Virus record (IMG/VR): IMGVR_UViG_3300009428_000009 | Location: 1-58,295 of that record | DNA length: 58,295 bases | Direction: 5' to 3' (one strand) | Origin: a virus | Position numbers and translations under genes: made by a program | Part shown: positions 41,035-49,358 of the stretch, piece by piece | How the letters are laid out: every line of letters begins with the position of its first letter | Position numbering within the stretch: position 1 is the stretch's first letter | The notes under the pieces: model-generated | The model's input: the letters and a program-made list of their open reading frames with translations, nothing else | What the model was told of the DNA's origin: nothing | Database searches by the model: none

Positions 41035-41060
41035 CACACACACAAATTATGGAGAATGTG

Positions 41061-41366
41061 ATGAAAGACTATGTTAATGACGCTTGGAATAGTGTAATGG
41101 ATGCAAATATCAATCCATTAAAGAATATACCAAACCTACAAGTTAGACATTTAATTATGCAAATTCTTGCATGGATGTGGGTATCTGTATGTTCCATGTA
41201 CGTGGGCAGCATTGCCTTCTGGGGAATTAATGCAATTGCTCATACGCTCTTACTTGCAGCTATTGTAATTACCGTAGGTACTTTTGAGACAGCAAAACGA
41301 AAGCCTAAAGTTTTTAATAGAATTGACGGATACAACGGACGTCAGAATAATGGCGAACATAATTAA
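41061..41366 (+). CDS. Small membrane protein (101 aa, two membrane segments)
   Basis: Starts 'MKDYVNDAWNSVMDANINPL' with 'GGAG' six nt upstream; an upstream in-frame ATG at 41025 is inside a hairpin. Two hydrophobic helices are 'ILAWMWVSVCSMYVGSIAFW' and 'AIAHTLLLAAIVITVGTF' with a short polar turn. A basic tail 'ETAKRKPKVFNRIDGYNGR' follows. It is probably an inner membrane hairpin protein; related small membrane proteins occur in marine myoviruses, function unknown. Confidence 0.72.
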   Translation: MKDYVNDAWNSVMDANINPLKNIPNLQVRHLIMQILAWMWVSVCSMYVGSIAFWGINAIAHTLLLAAIVITVGTFETAKRKPKVFNRIDGYNGRQNNGEHN

Positions 41367-41385
41367 ATTTAGATAGGATCACACA

Positions 41386-41607
41386 ATGGCACACAAAAAT
41401 CCCTTTGAAATCCGCGCAGAAATGTTAGCGATGGCAAAAGATTACATGGATCAGCAATGGTCAATGAATATTCAACTTGCAAATGATATGCACGAACAAG
41501 GTAAAAAATCGATGGAAGAGGTTAAAGAAGCATACAAAATTTATTCAACAGAAGAATTAATGGAAAAAGCCAAAGAAATGTATGCATTTGTCTCAAAAAA
41601 AGACTAG
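41386..41607 (+). CDS. Conserved small helical protein (73 aa)
   Basis: Begins 'MAHKNPFEIRAEMLAMAKDYMDQQ' (key residues NPFEIRAE, AKDYMD) and continues as charged helices 'KSMEEVKEAYKIYSTEELME'. The NPFEIRAE-type N terminus is a conserved marine T4-like phage protein of unknown role, with slight phasin-like helical character. Its TAG stop is part of the -35 hexamer of the polymerase promoter. Confidence 0.7.
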   Translation: MAHKNPFEIRAEMLAMAKDYMDQQWSMNIQLANDMHEQGKKSMEEVKEAYKIYSTEELMEKAKEMYAFVSKKD

Positions 41608-41633
41608 ACAATATCTATCACCTATGCTATAAT
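41605..41633 (+). promoter_or_regulatory. Sigma70-type promoter for gene 43, -35 overlapping a stop codon
   Basis: TAGACA, 17-bp spacer, TATAAT with an extended TGC just before the -10 box. The stop codon of the upstream gene is the first three bases of the -35 hexamer. Confidence 0.85.
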
Positions 41634-41661
41634 ATATAGAATGATTTATGGAGAATGATAC

Positions 41662-44160
41662 TTGGCAGCTTTTTATACGAATGTAGCGCGATACGGCAAC
41701 TCACTCTTATACCGTGGTTATAACGACCACGGTGTGAGAATTGAAAAGCGTGTCAAATTTAAACCCACGTTGTTTGTGCGTAGTAAAACCCAGACAGATT
41801 GGAAATCACTTGACGGCGTTTCTCTACAACCAGTAGATTTTGAATCTATGCGTGATGCTAAAGAATGGCTAGAAACGTATAAAGATATGGATAATGTCAA
41901 AATTTACGGCAACACAAATTACATTCAACAGTTTATTGTATCTGAATTTCCTAAAGATATTCAATTCAATCGTAAACATGTGAATGTTGCAAATCTAGAT
42001 ATCGAAGTTGCGTCAGACGATGGTTTTCCAGAACCAGAAACTGCTAATTATCCTGTAATTTCGATCTGTCTGAAAAGTTCCACAAGCGAAATATATCACG
42101 TTTGGGGTCTTGGTGACTTTGATGCTGATAAGCGTGAAAATCAAGACATAATGGTTCAATACCGCAAATGTAGTAGTGAGACTGAATTACTCGCAAAATT
42201 TATGACATACTGGACAAAGAATACGCCAGACGTTATTACAGGTTGGTACATCAAAAACTTTGATATGCCGTACTTGATTAATCGTGTTGCTAAGTTAGCT
42301 GGCACAGAAGTCTCTAACAAATTCTCACCTTGGGGTCTTGTTAGCGAGAGAAATGTTACTGTCCAAGGTCGCGTTATGAAAAGCTACGAAATTACTGGCA
42401 TATCACAACTTGATTATATTGAATTGTTTAAAAAGTTTGGTTATTCTTACGGCAATCAAGCATCATACAAGTTAGATCATATTGCTAATGTTGTTCTTGG
42501 CGAAAAGAAATTGTCATATGAAGAACACGGCAATCTGCATACTCTTTATAAAAACGACCATCAACTATTCATTGATTATAACATTAAAGACGTTTGGCTA
42601 GTTGGTAAAATTGACGAAAAAATGGATTTGATTACTCTTGCGTTGACCATGGCGTACCGCGGTGGCGTGAATTATGATACGACTATGGGTACTACTGCCA
42701 TATGGGACTCTATTATCCATCGTGATTTGAATAAGAAAAATATCATTATCTCGCCTAAAGATGATAAGCACAAAACTCCTTATCCCGGCGGCTATGTAAA
42801 AGATCCACACGTTGGTGCCCATGAGTGGGTTGTTTCTTTTGATTTGAACTCACTATATCCAAGTCTAATTGTGCAATATAATATGTCACCTGAAACGCTA
42901 GTTGTTGATCCTGATGAGCGTCACCAATCTGGCGTAGAACACTATATGCACAATGCACCTAACGTCAACAAAGATTTATCTATAGCAGCCAACGGCGTGA
43001 CATTTAGTAAAGAAAAACAAGGTATTCTGCCTAAGATTATTTCCGATTATATGTTAGAGCGAAAAGCGACTAAAAAAGCAATGTTGTCAGCAATGCAGAA
43101 ACACGCAGACAATCCATCAGATGCACTTTCAAGAGAAATCAATCAACTTGAAAATCGTCAGATGGCAATTAAAATTCTACTCAATTCATTATATGGCGCA
43201 ATCGGCAATCAACATTTTCGTTACTTCGACCAGCGGATTGCCGAAGGTATCACACTCTCAGGTCAGTTATCCATTCAATGGGCTGAACGCTGCATTAATG
43301 ATGAAATGAATAAGATTTTAAAAACTGATAACACAGATTATGTTATTGCGATGGATACAGATTCACTCTATATTAACTTCGGACCATTCATCAAAAAATT
43401 AGCACCTAAAGATCCAGTAAAAGCACTTGATAAGATTTGTGCAGAGCATTTTGAAGCTGTACTTCAGAAAGGCTATGATGATCTTTTTCGACAGATGAAC
43501 GCATATACAAATCGTATGATTATGGAACGCGAAGCTATTGCAGACCGTGGTTTATGGATGGCAAAAAAGCGTTATATCTTGAATGTGCATAATAACGAAG
43601 GTGTTCAATATAAAGAACCGAAACTAAAAATCATGGGTATTGAAGCTGTAAAATCGTCAACTCCTCAAGTTGTCCGTGATAAATTTCTGCAAGTTTTTAA
43701 GATTATCATATCTGGTTCAGAAATGGATACACGAAAATTTATCAACGATTTTAAGACAGAGTTTAAATCACTGCCGCCCGAAGCAGTATCTTTTCCTCGT
43801 GGTTGTAGCGAAGTGAAAAAATATGCAGATCGTAAAACGATCTTTAAGAAAGGTACACCAATTCACGTTCGTGGCGCACTATTGTATAACAATCAAATAA
43901 AAGATAAAGCGTTAGATAAAAAATACTCTCCTATTCAAAACGGCGAAAAAGTTTTATTCAGCTATCTAAAGATGCCTAATCCAATTCGACAAAATGTTAT
44001 ATCTTTTCCAGACTATATTCCGCCGGAAATGAATTTAGCTAGATACGTTGATTATGAAACACAATTTTCTAAAACCTTTCTTGATCCTATCACACCAATT
44101 CTAGATGCTGTTGGTTGGTCTGTTGAAGAAAAAGCTACCCTAGAAGATTTTTTTGGTTGA
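41662..44160 (+). CDS. 43: DNA polymerase gp43 (family B)
   Basis: Replicative polymerase with proofreading exonuclease. Exonuclease motifs are 'VANLDIEVAS' (D-x-E), 'NFDMPYLINR' (second Asp) and 'YNIKDVWLV' (YxxxD-like). Polymerase motif A is 'SFDLNSLYPSLI', motif B 'KILLNSLYGAIGN' and motif C 'AMDTDSLYI'. A C-terminal 'TLEDFFG' corresponds to the T4 clamp-binding tail 'SLDFLFG'. The 832 residues are slightly shorter than T4 (898). The start is TTG, with 'GGAG' eight nt upstream; a nearby ATG is out of frame. Its stop lies in the -35 of the next promoter. Confidence 0.97.
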   Translation: MAAFYTNVARYGNSLLYRGYNDHGVRIEKRVKFKPTLFVRSKTQTDWKSLDGVSLQPVDFESMRDAKEWLETYKDMDNVKIYGNTNYIQQFIVSEFPKDIQFNRKHVNVANLDIEVASDDGFPEPETANYPVISICLKSSTSEIYHVWGLGDFDADKRENQDIMVQYRKCSSETELLAKFMTYWTKNTPDVITGWYIKNFDMPYLINRVAKLAGTEVSNKFSPWGLVSERNVTVQGRVMKSYEITGISQLDYIELFKKFGYSYGNQASYKLDHIANVVLGEKKLSYEEHGNLHTLYKNDHQLFIDYNIKDVWLVGKIDEKMDLITLALTMAYRGGVNYDTTMGTTAIWDSIIHRDLNKKNIIISPKDDKHKTPYPGGYVKDPHVGAHEWVVSFDLNSLYPSLIVQYNMSPETLVVDPDERHQSGVEHYMHNAPNVNKDLSIAANGVTFSKEKQGILPKIISDYMLERKATKKAMLSAMQKHADNPSDALSREINQLENRQMAIKILLNSLYGAIGNQHFRYFDQRIAEGITLSGQLSIQWAERCINDEMNKILKTDNTDYVIAMDTDSLYINFGPFIKKLAPKDPVKALDKICAEHFEAVLQKGYDDLFRQMNAYTNRMIMEREAIADRGLWMAKKRYILNVHNNEGVQYKEPKLKIMGIEAVKSSTPQVVRDKFLQVFKIIISGSEMDTRKFINDFKTEFKSLPPEAVSFPRGCSEVKKYADRKTIFKKGTPIHVRGALLYNNQIKDKALDKKYSPIQNGEKVLFSYLKMPNPIRQNVISFPDYIPPEMNLARYVDYETQFSKTFLDPITPILDAVGWSVEEKATLEDFFG

Positions 44161-44185
44161 CAAGTAGGCTTGTTTATGCTATATT
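44157..44185 (+). promoter_or_regulatory. Sigma70-type promoter for the helicase-HNH gene, -35 containing the gp43 stop
   Basis: TTGACA, 17-bp spacer with extended TGC, TATATT. The TGA of gp43 is inside TTGACA. Confidence 0.83.
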
Positions 44186-44227
44186 GTAGTAGTAAAGAGA
44201 ATCGCACATACTGAAAAGGTTTATATC

Positions 44228-46051
44228 ATGGCGTTCCCGTTCGAAAATAAAGATCCCGTTTACGAAACTATGGCGCTCTTGCGCGATTATCAGAAAGAGT
44301 TTATTTCTGATCCCATCTTAAATGAGATTCGTCAACCATCATCAGATATGATGAATGTGGTTTCTGCAGGCACAGGATCTGGAAAAACTCACACTATAGT
44401 ACATAACATAATTCCTACAATATTCAAAGAAGATTTAGCAGACATTGTAATTTTTACTTGTCCTAACGATGCATCTTTAGAAGATATAGAATCGCTAGTT
44501 AGAGCGTGGCTACCTGAAAGTGGAAATCAGGATGATTTGGCATTAGTTTATATGAAAGACGCCTTTGGCAATTCATCTGTTAATATGCGAACTTTTAGTG
44601 GACCAACTATCGTAGTCGCACATCCTACAGCGATATCACAAAATTCTGAACTTTTTCAAAAATTAGGCAAAAAATATCGCATTGTTGGAATTAGCGATGA
44701 AGCTCATATCGGTTTACAATCACGCGGCGCCGAAGAATATATGATTGCGTATGGTTATCCTTCTTATGTCACATCTGAAGATGATGCCGCCTGGCTTAAC
44801 ACATTTTTAGAAATGGGTGCCAACACTTGGTTTTTAATAACAGCTACTCCTAGAAATACTGTAAAAAATTCTTCTTGGATGAAACTGTTATCTGTATGCC
44901 CTAAAGAAAAAACTTTAGAGTTTCATAGCTGTAATCGCGGCGTTAACTTTTACCCTGTTGCAGAATATAGTGAGCTTATAGAAGAATTGGTAGCAGAGCA
45001 GGAAGCAGAATATCAAGAAATGAAAGATATCCATGCAAAATATGGATTGGAAATTGCAAAAGCAATTATTGGAATTCAAGGCATGGCAAAAGGTAGTTTT
45101 GCATCATCCCATGAAATTTACGATAGTTTCCCTGCTCGGGATTACCACGGCAAAGTTGCAATTGTAGTTTCAAAAAGAAAAGCAATAAAAGGACTTTCTA
45201 AAAACCAAATCAACCGGCAATACGGTTCTGGCGGTAGTCAACCAAAAGCTGCAGAATTGTTTGATGGATTATCAGATAAAACAAAAGATGTTTATATTGT
45301 TATTGCTACTAAACATCTGGATAATGCAGTAAATATTCCTAGCATGAATCTTCTAATATCTACAAATATTAGAGCAGCTAGTAATGATTTATCTGTAACA
45401 TCTAGTGTCGAGCAATTCATGGGTCGTGCAAATAGATTTCCTAAAGTCAAAGGTATTTCTAATATGCGTGAAGCTGTTGCAGCTAAGTTGAAAGCTATTA
45501 AAGACGGAGTTCCCAAAGAAATTGCAGAACGCTGGTTTGAAGTTACTTTTGGTTACACAATCTTTTTGCCTGATACACCGCAAAATCGCGCCGGTGCAGA
45601 CGCATTTTTTAAAAACCAGACATTAAGTGTAGATGATTGGAAAGACTATCTAAATACATTAGAAAGCGATATTCTAATCAACGGTTCTTCTGAAAATGTA
45701 TTGAATGTTACTGACGATAAAGAGCAAAGCACACGAAACTGGGGCGGACTTAAATCACCTTGGGCGCAGCCGGGCGATCTGAGTTATAAAAATCAAAAAG
45801 GTTGTTTATGTGAAAAATGTCCAAGAGACGAAAATGGCGTGCCTCAATGCGCTGCAACATTTCATGCTCTTGGTTACACAGAGGAAGAATATTTTGAATC
45901 TTTAGATGTAAATCACAAAAATGGAGATCACACTGATAACCGTCCTGAAAATCTTGAAACTTTATGTGCTAACATGCACCGAGCAATAACTAAGCGAGAA
46001 AAACACGCCACAAATCTTCAGTATCGAAACAACATTGTCAATATCTCTTGA
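44228..46051 (+). CDS. SF2 helicase fused to a C-terminal HNH nuclease
   Basis: A 607-residue two-domain protein. The helicase part has the Q-like 'LRDYQKEFISDP', Walker A 'SAGTGSGKTH' (47-55), DEAH box 'GISDEAHIG' (155-162), motif III 'LITATPRN' (203-210) and motif VI 'SVEQFMGRANRF'. The C-terminal ~85 residues carry a zinc Cys pair 'CLCEKCP' (526-532) and a classic HNH core 'DVNHKNGDHTDNRPENLETL' (from 560). This fusion is not a standard T4 gene and recalls restriction or defence enzymes more than UvsW or gp41. Possible roles are degradation of competing DNA, or fork processing. It has its own promoter and stands between polymerase and MazG genes. Confidence 0.88.
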   Translation: MAFPFENKDPVYETMALLRDYQKEFISDPILNEIRQPSSDMMNVVSAGTGSGKTHTIVHNIIPTIFKEDLADIVIFTCPNDASLEDIESLVRAWLPESGNQDDLALVYMKDAFGNSSVNMRTFSGPTIVVAHPTAISQNSELFQKLGKKYRIVGISDEAHIGLQSRGAEEYMIAYGYPSYVTSEDDAAWLNTFLEMGANTWFLITATPRNTVKNSSWMKLLSVCPKEKTLEFHSCNRGVNFYPVAEYSELIEELVAEQEAEYQEMKDIHAKYGLEIAKAIIGIQGMAKGSFASSHEIYDSFPARDYHGKVAIVVSKRKAIKGLSKNQINRQYGSGGSQPKAAELFDGLSDKTKDVYIVIATKHLDNAVNIPSMNLLISTNIRAASNDLSVTSSVEQFMGRANRFPKVKGISNMREAVAAKLKAIKDGVPKEIAERWFEVTFGYTIFLPDTPQNRAGADAFFKNQTLSVDDWKDYLNTLESDILINGSSENVLNVTDDKEQSTRNWGGLKSPWAQPGDLSYKNQKGCLCEKCPRDENGVPQCAATFHALGYTEEEYFESLDVNHKNGDHTDNRPENLETLCANMHRAITKREKHATNLQYRNNIVNIS

Positions 46052-46076
46052 CAAGGCAGATTAAATGTGATAAAAT
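46048..46076 (+). promoter_or_regulatory. Sigma70-type promoter for mazG, -35 containing the upstream stop
   Basis: TTGACA, 17-bp spacer, TAAAAT. The TGA stop of the helicase-HNH gene lies in the -35 hexamer. Confidence 0.8.
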
Positions 46077-46108
46077 AACTATTATCGATTAAATATTAAG
46101 GATACATT

Positions 46109-46429
46109 ATGGAAACTACACAAAAACTGCATGTTGCTGCATTAGTAAATAAAATTGGCGATTGGCACGAAGAACGCAATTTAATTGAAGGTTCTACCGA
46201 TAAAGATCAGGTGTTGAAGCTAATGCAAGAATTAGGCGAGTTGTCTGATAGTGTATGTAAGGGCAATGACATTCGGGATGATCTAGGCGATATGATGGTT
46301 GTGATGATCAATATTATGAAGCGTAATAATATTACCATGAATAACTGTCTAACCGTTGCTTATAATGATATTAAAGATCGTAAAGGTCGAATGATTGATG
46401 GCATCTTTGTAAAGGAAGCGGATTTATAA
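46109..46429 (+). CDS. mazG: MazG-like nucleotide pyrophosphohydrolase
   Basis: Compact all-helical (d)NTP pyrophosphatase. The metal-binding pattern E-x2-E and D-x2-D is visible in 'LMQELGELSD' and 'DIRDDLGDMMVVMINI', followed by 'CLTVAYNDIKDRKGRMIDG', the usual MazG closing motif (key residues AYNDIKDRKG). The 106 residues match a single-domain MazG. In marine phages MazG is thought to adjust nucleotide pools, or possibly alarmone levels; the latter is disputed. 'AAGGATACATT' precedes the ATG. The next gene starts directly after its stop. Confidence 0.92.
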   Translation: METTQKLHVAALVNKIGDWHEERNLIEGSTDKDQVLKLMQELGELSDSVCKGNDIRDDLGDMMVVMINIMKRNNITMNNCLTVAYNDIKDRKGRMIDGIFVKEADL

Positions 46430-47365
46430 GTGTATAGTCTTACTATATTTAAAAATCTGTATGACAACAAAACCCATCGTAAGATGAATTTCTTGCGGTG
46501 GGAGGACTATACTAAATTTCTATATGATTTATCTAAAATTCCAAGAAAAGGAAAGCATGATGCACAACTTATATCTCCTGCTAGTTACGTTTCTGATACA
46601 ACTAGGGCAAACGCGAATGTTTTGGATTGGTCAAGTTGGGCTGCTGTTGATGTTGATGATCATGTCTTTAAAGGAAAATTAGAAAGTGAACTTTTTGACC
46701 GTTTTGGCGAGTTTAATTATATTTGCTATTCTACGGCAAGTAGTTCACTTGAACACCCAAAGTTTAGACTTGTGTTCCCACTTACGGCATCGATTGATGC
46801 ATCTAAAATCAAACACTTCTGGTTTGCACTCAATAAAGAACTCGGAGAAATCGGAGATGGTCAGACTAAAGACTTATCTAGAATGTATTACATCCCTGCG
46901 AATTATGATAATTCTAATAACTTTATATTCAGCAATACTTCTGGCTCTGATATGGATGCAAATCGTATAATATCAAAATACCCTTATAAAGAAAAAACTG
47001 GTTCTTCTTTCATAGACAGACTACCTAAAGATACTATAGATAAAGTAATACAATATAGAAAAGATCAGCAGAAAAATACTGATATACGTTGGACTGGTTA
47101 TAGAGATTGTCCGTTCGTTAATAAAAATCACATTAAAGAATGGTTTGCTATATCTGGTACTGACAACTCAGGTCGTTATGCTATGATATATAAGATTATG
47201 GTATCTACTGCAATGAACGCAATTAAGCGAGAGTATCCTATAAGTGCATATGAGGTCGAGCAACTTGTCAGAGAATTAGACGATGAGACTTCACAGAAAT
47301 ATGAAAAAAGACCTCTTGGAGTTGAAGCCGATAGAGCAATAGAGTATGCTTATAGAAATATATAA
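46430..47365 (+). CDS. Primase-polymerase-like protein (archaeo-eukaryotic primase fold, atypical)
   Basis: The 311-residue protein has a pattern resembling the AEP primase superfamily of phages and plasmids: 'WAAVDVDDHVF' (Asp74, Asp76 as the D-x-D pair), then 'YICYSTASSSLEHPKFRLVF' (the S-T-H-S strand and R-L-V-x-P-L block) and 'LSRMYYIPANYD'. The usual His of 'YSTHS' is Ala here, so catalysis may be altered. A C-terminal helical region ends 'DRAIEYAYRNI'. The start is GTG with 'AAGGAAG' upstream, immediately after mazG. It could be the primase of this phage, since gp61 is not in the window. Confidence 0.6.
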   Translation: MYSLTIFKNLYDNKTHRKMNFLRWEDYTKFLYDLSKIPRKGKHDAQLISPASYVSDTTRANANVLDWSSWAAVDVDDHVFKGKLESELFDRFGEFNYICYSTASSSLEHPKFRLVFPLTASIDASKIKHFWFALNKELGEIGDGQTKDLSRMYYIPANYDNSNNFIFSNTSGSDMDANRIISKYPYKEKTGSSFIDRLPKDTIDKVIQYRKDQQKNTDIRWTGYRDCPFVNKNHIKEWFAISGTDNSGRYAMIYKIMVSTAMNAIKREYPISAYEVEQLVRELDDETSQKYEKRPLGVEADRAIEYAYRNI

Positions 47366-47377
47366 CGGGGATAGTGA

Positions 47378-48322
47378 ATGAGTAAAATTATAATGTACTG
47401 GTCTAATATACCAGAAAGATTCGGATATAATACTGTTGATGAATGGTCAAATAGTGAACTAAAGTTTTCATTATTACATGATTTAGTATTCAAATCACAT
47501 GAAAGATTAAACAACGATGTAGAAATATGGACTCACCAAAAAGTCACAGAGTTTTCATATGACATTAAAATCAAAAACGCCGAAGAAGTTATCTCAGCTA
47601 AAGATGCCTTCAATGCATTATCGTTTGGTCATTCAATCGCTTTTGTGTCTGACGCAGTTCGTCTTAAAAGAGCAAGTGAGACTTTAGGTATTGTACTTGA
47701 TATGGATAGTGTTATACTTAAATCTTTTCCTGAGCATGATAGTTGGTTCAGTACAATGCCGTCGAAAAAAACTGGTGGTATGGTTCCTCAGTGGGGACCT
47801 AATAAGCCTCCCATGACTGTACACGATGGATCTTGGGACGGCAAAGAACTTAGTGCATTTCCAATAAAAATTGGTGAAACGACACAACAGGAAATATCTG
47901 ATCTATCAGATAGAATAGTTGAAAAATTAAAAATTAAGCCAAAAGGCACTACGGATGAATGGAACTCTATTCTTTGGACTGTTAAAAATATTGCAAATAG
48001 AGATACTACAGCAAAGATATTTCAACCAATTTATATGAGTCCTGTTCCTGCATGGAAAGGCAGAGGCAAATGCTATACTATCGAAAGTCCAACTCGACTA
48101 GACGGTAAAACTCAGATTTTTGGACACACTATGCCTTCCATTGATGAAATTATGTCAAAATCTTACATTGTCGCACACTTCTTTGAAAGTGCTTTTCAAG
48201 ACGCAGAAATGATTAACGAAAAACTTTGGGATAACATTCCTGATGATTGTCTGTTAGCGAGAGAAATGGACTTAGTGGGATATAAAAGAAATAAACCACT
48301 TTCTTTAGACGATTTTATGTAG
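47378..48322 (+). CDS. Glycosyltransferase (GT32-like, GT-A fold) with clamp-motif tail
   Basis: The 314-residue protein has the block 'SFGHSIAFVSDAVRLKRASE', followed by 'GIVLDMDSVILKSF'. This is the S-D-x-x-R-x-x-x-L-x-x-x-G-x-x-L-D-x-D signature of OCH1/GT32-type sugar transferases, with D-x-D binding the metal and nucleotide sugar. The N-terminal 'IIMYWSNIPERFG' is also typical. The last residues 'LSLDDFM' resemble the clamp-binding tails of gp43 and gp55 here, so recruitment to replicating DNA is possible. Substrates could be DNA, surface polysaccharide or virion proteins. Confidence 0.75.
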   Translation: MSKIIMYWSNIPERFGYNTVDEWSNSELKFSLLHDLVFKSHERLNNDVEIWTHQKVTEFSYDIKIKNAEEVISAKDAFNALSFGHSIAFVSDAVRLKRASETLGIVLDMDSVILKSFPEHDSWFSTMPSKKTGGMVPQWGPNKPPMTVHDGSWDGKELSAFPIKIGETTQQEISDLSDRIVEKLKIKPKGTTDEWNSILWTVKNIANRDTTAKIFQPIYMSPVPAWKGRGKCYTIESPTRLDGKTQIFGHTMPSIDEIMSKSYIVAHFFESAFQDAEMINEKLWDNIPDDCLLAREMDLVGYKRNKPLSLDDFM

Positions 48323-48338
48323 AAGTGAGGATAGTATT

Positions 48339-48503
48339 ATGAAATTTAGTAGAAACAGTATTGGTGGTGTAAAAATTGAAATAGAAATTCCCGATGATAT
48401 CACCCTTGACGAGGTGCTTGAAGAATTTCAAAACTTTCTCCGTGCTTGTGGATACACAATTGAATATAATAAAGTTCTTGATTTAAGAGATATGGACGAA
48501 TGA
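48339..48503 (+). CDS. Small conserved phage protein (54 aa)
   Basis: A short frame with 'GTGAGG' upstream: 'VKIEIEIPDDITLDEVLEEF', then 'QNFLRACGYTIE'. The pattern I-T-L-x-E-V-L-x-x-F-x-x-F-L-x-A-C-G-Y-x-I occurs in many tailed phages beside the following protein family. The function is unknown. It overlaps the next start by ATGA. Confidence 0.68.
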   Translation: MKFSRNSIGGVKIEIEIPDDITLDEVLEEFQNFLRACGYTIEYNKVLDLRDMDE

Positions 48504-49015
48504 AAGTTAAAATTGGTGGATATCCTAATTATAGATTCTATCATAACTGGCTGTACGACTGGTTTGGGTATTCACCTAAACAGAAAACTAGCATTCGTAT
48601 AGACAGATATGATACTTGGAGTATGGACGATACTCTTGCTACTATCATCTTACCCATGCTTGTGCAACTAAAAGATACTAAACATGGCTCTCCAAATGTG
48701 GACGGCACTGATGTACCAAAAGAACTTCGTGCTACTAAAAAACAACTAGCCGCGTATGATAAAACAGGTGATGTTGATCCTAAACACTTTGAGCGTTGGG
48801 ATTGGATCATGGATGAAATGATTTGGGCATTTGAGCAGAAGTGTCGAGATAATTGGCAAGATGATTACTATGGTCCGTACATTGAAGGTGATTCTGGTTT
48901 ATTTTTAAATGGTCATTTTGAATGGCAAGATCGTGAACGCCAACAAGTACACCAACTAAGAATGACCAACGGATTTAGACTGTTTGGAAAATATTATGAA
49001 AACTTATGGGATTAG
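48500..49015 (+). CDS. Conserved phage protein of unknown function (171 aa)
   Basis: A protein family found in many tailed phages. The core is 'SIRIDRYDTWSMDDTLATII', then 'LPMLVQLKDTKHGSPNVDGT', and a C-terminal 'WDWIMDEMIWAFEQK' helix (key residues WIMDEMIWAF). A Trp/Tyr-rich N terminus 'YRFYHNWLYDWFGY' precedes it. I know of no established function. It follows the 54-residue protein by overlap, and that pair commonly travels together as far as I recall. Confidence 0.8.
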   Translation: MKVKIGGYPNYRFYHNWLYDWFGYSPKQKTSIRIDRYDTWSMDDTLATIILPMLVQLKDTKHGSPNVDGTDVPKELRATKKQLAAYDKTGDVDPKHFERWDWIMDEMIWAFEQKCRDNWQDDYYGPYIEGDSGLFLNGHFEWQDRERQQVHQLRMTNGFRLFGKYYENLWD

Positions 49016-49358
49016 ATATATGACTAATAAAGACTATGTGGTAGTAACTACAGTATCATCTTTCCGTCATCGCTATGTGATGCATAAAGATGACCTACGT
49101 AAACTAAATTCTGATGTAGAGCCGAATGACGCCGAACTTGATGATTGGGCGTCAGATACGGTCATTTGTGAAGAATGTGATGAGTTTTCTCAATATCACA
49201 TAGGCGAACAGGGATGTGATGTTTATCAATGTTCCGAGGAAGAAATGCTTACCTTATTTGATAGAGACAACGATTATCTCAGTAATTGGGAGCAAGATCA
49301 AAAAATTAAATGGGTGCTAGATAAATTACACAAGCCCAAGATAGGAACTTACAAATGA
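48996..49358 (+). CDS. Hypothetical protein with Cys-rich centre (120 aa)
   Basis: The chosen ATG starts 'MKTYGIRYMTNKDYVVVTTV', followed by 'SSFRHRYVMHKDDLRKLN', a motif seen in marine phage proteins. 'VICEECDEFSQYHIGEQGCD' contains a C-x2-C pair and a later Cys, suggesting a small metal site. It overlaps the 3' end of the preceding gene by 20 nt. The alternative start is ATG at 49020. The function is unknown. The stop overlaps the aldolase start. Confidence 0.68.
   Translation: MKTYGIRYMTNKDYVVVTTVSSFRHRYVMHKDDLRKLNSDVEPNDAELDDWASDTVICEECDEFSQYHIGEQGCDVYQCSEEEMLTLFDRDNDYLSNWEQDQKIKWVLDKLHKPKIGTYK

Noticed and set aside
41025-41060. Upstream ATG extending the small membrane protein by 12 residues
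   Set aside because: The ATG is inside a perfect hairpin, has no free ribosome site, and a well-placed GGAG precedes the ATG at 41061.
40937-41060. Possible tRNA or small RNA gene
   Set aside because: No cloverleaf, no T-loop consensus and no promoter; only a short inverted repeat and the hairpin are visible.
46109-46429. MazG as the phage's ppGpp hydrolase
   Set aside because: That activity is disputed for phage MazG; the HD protein at 34630 has the actual alarmone-hydrolase residues.
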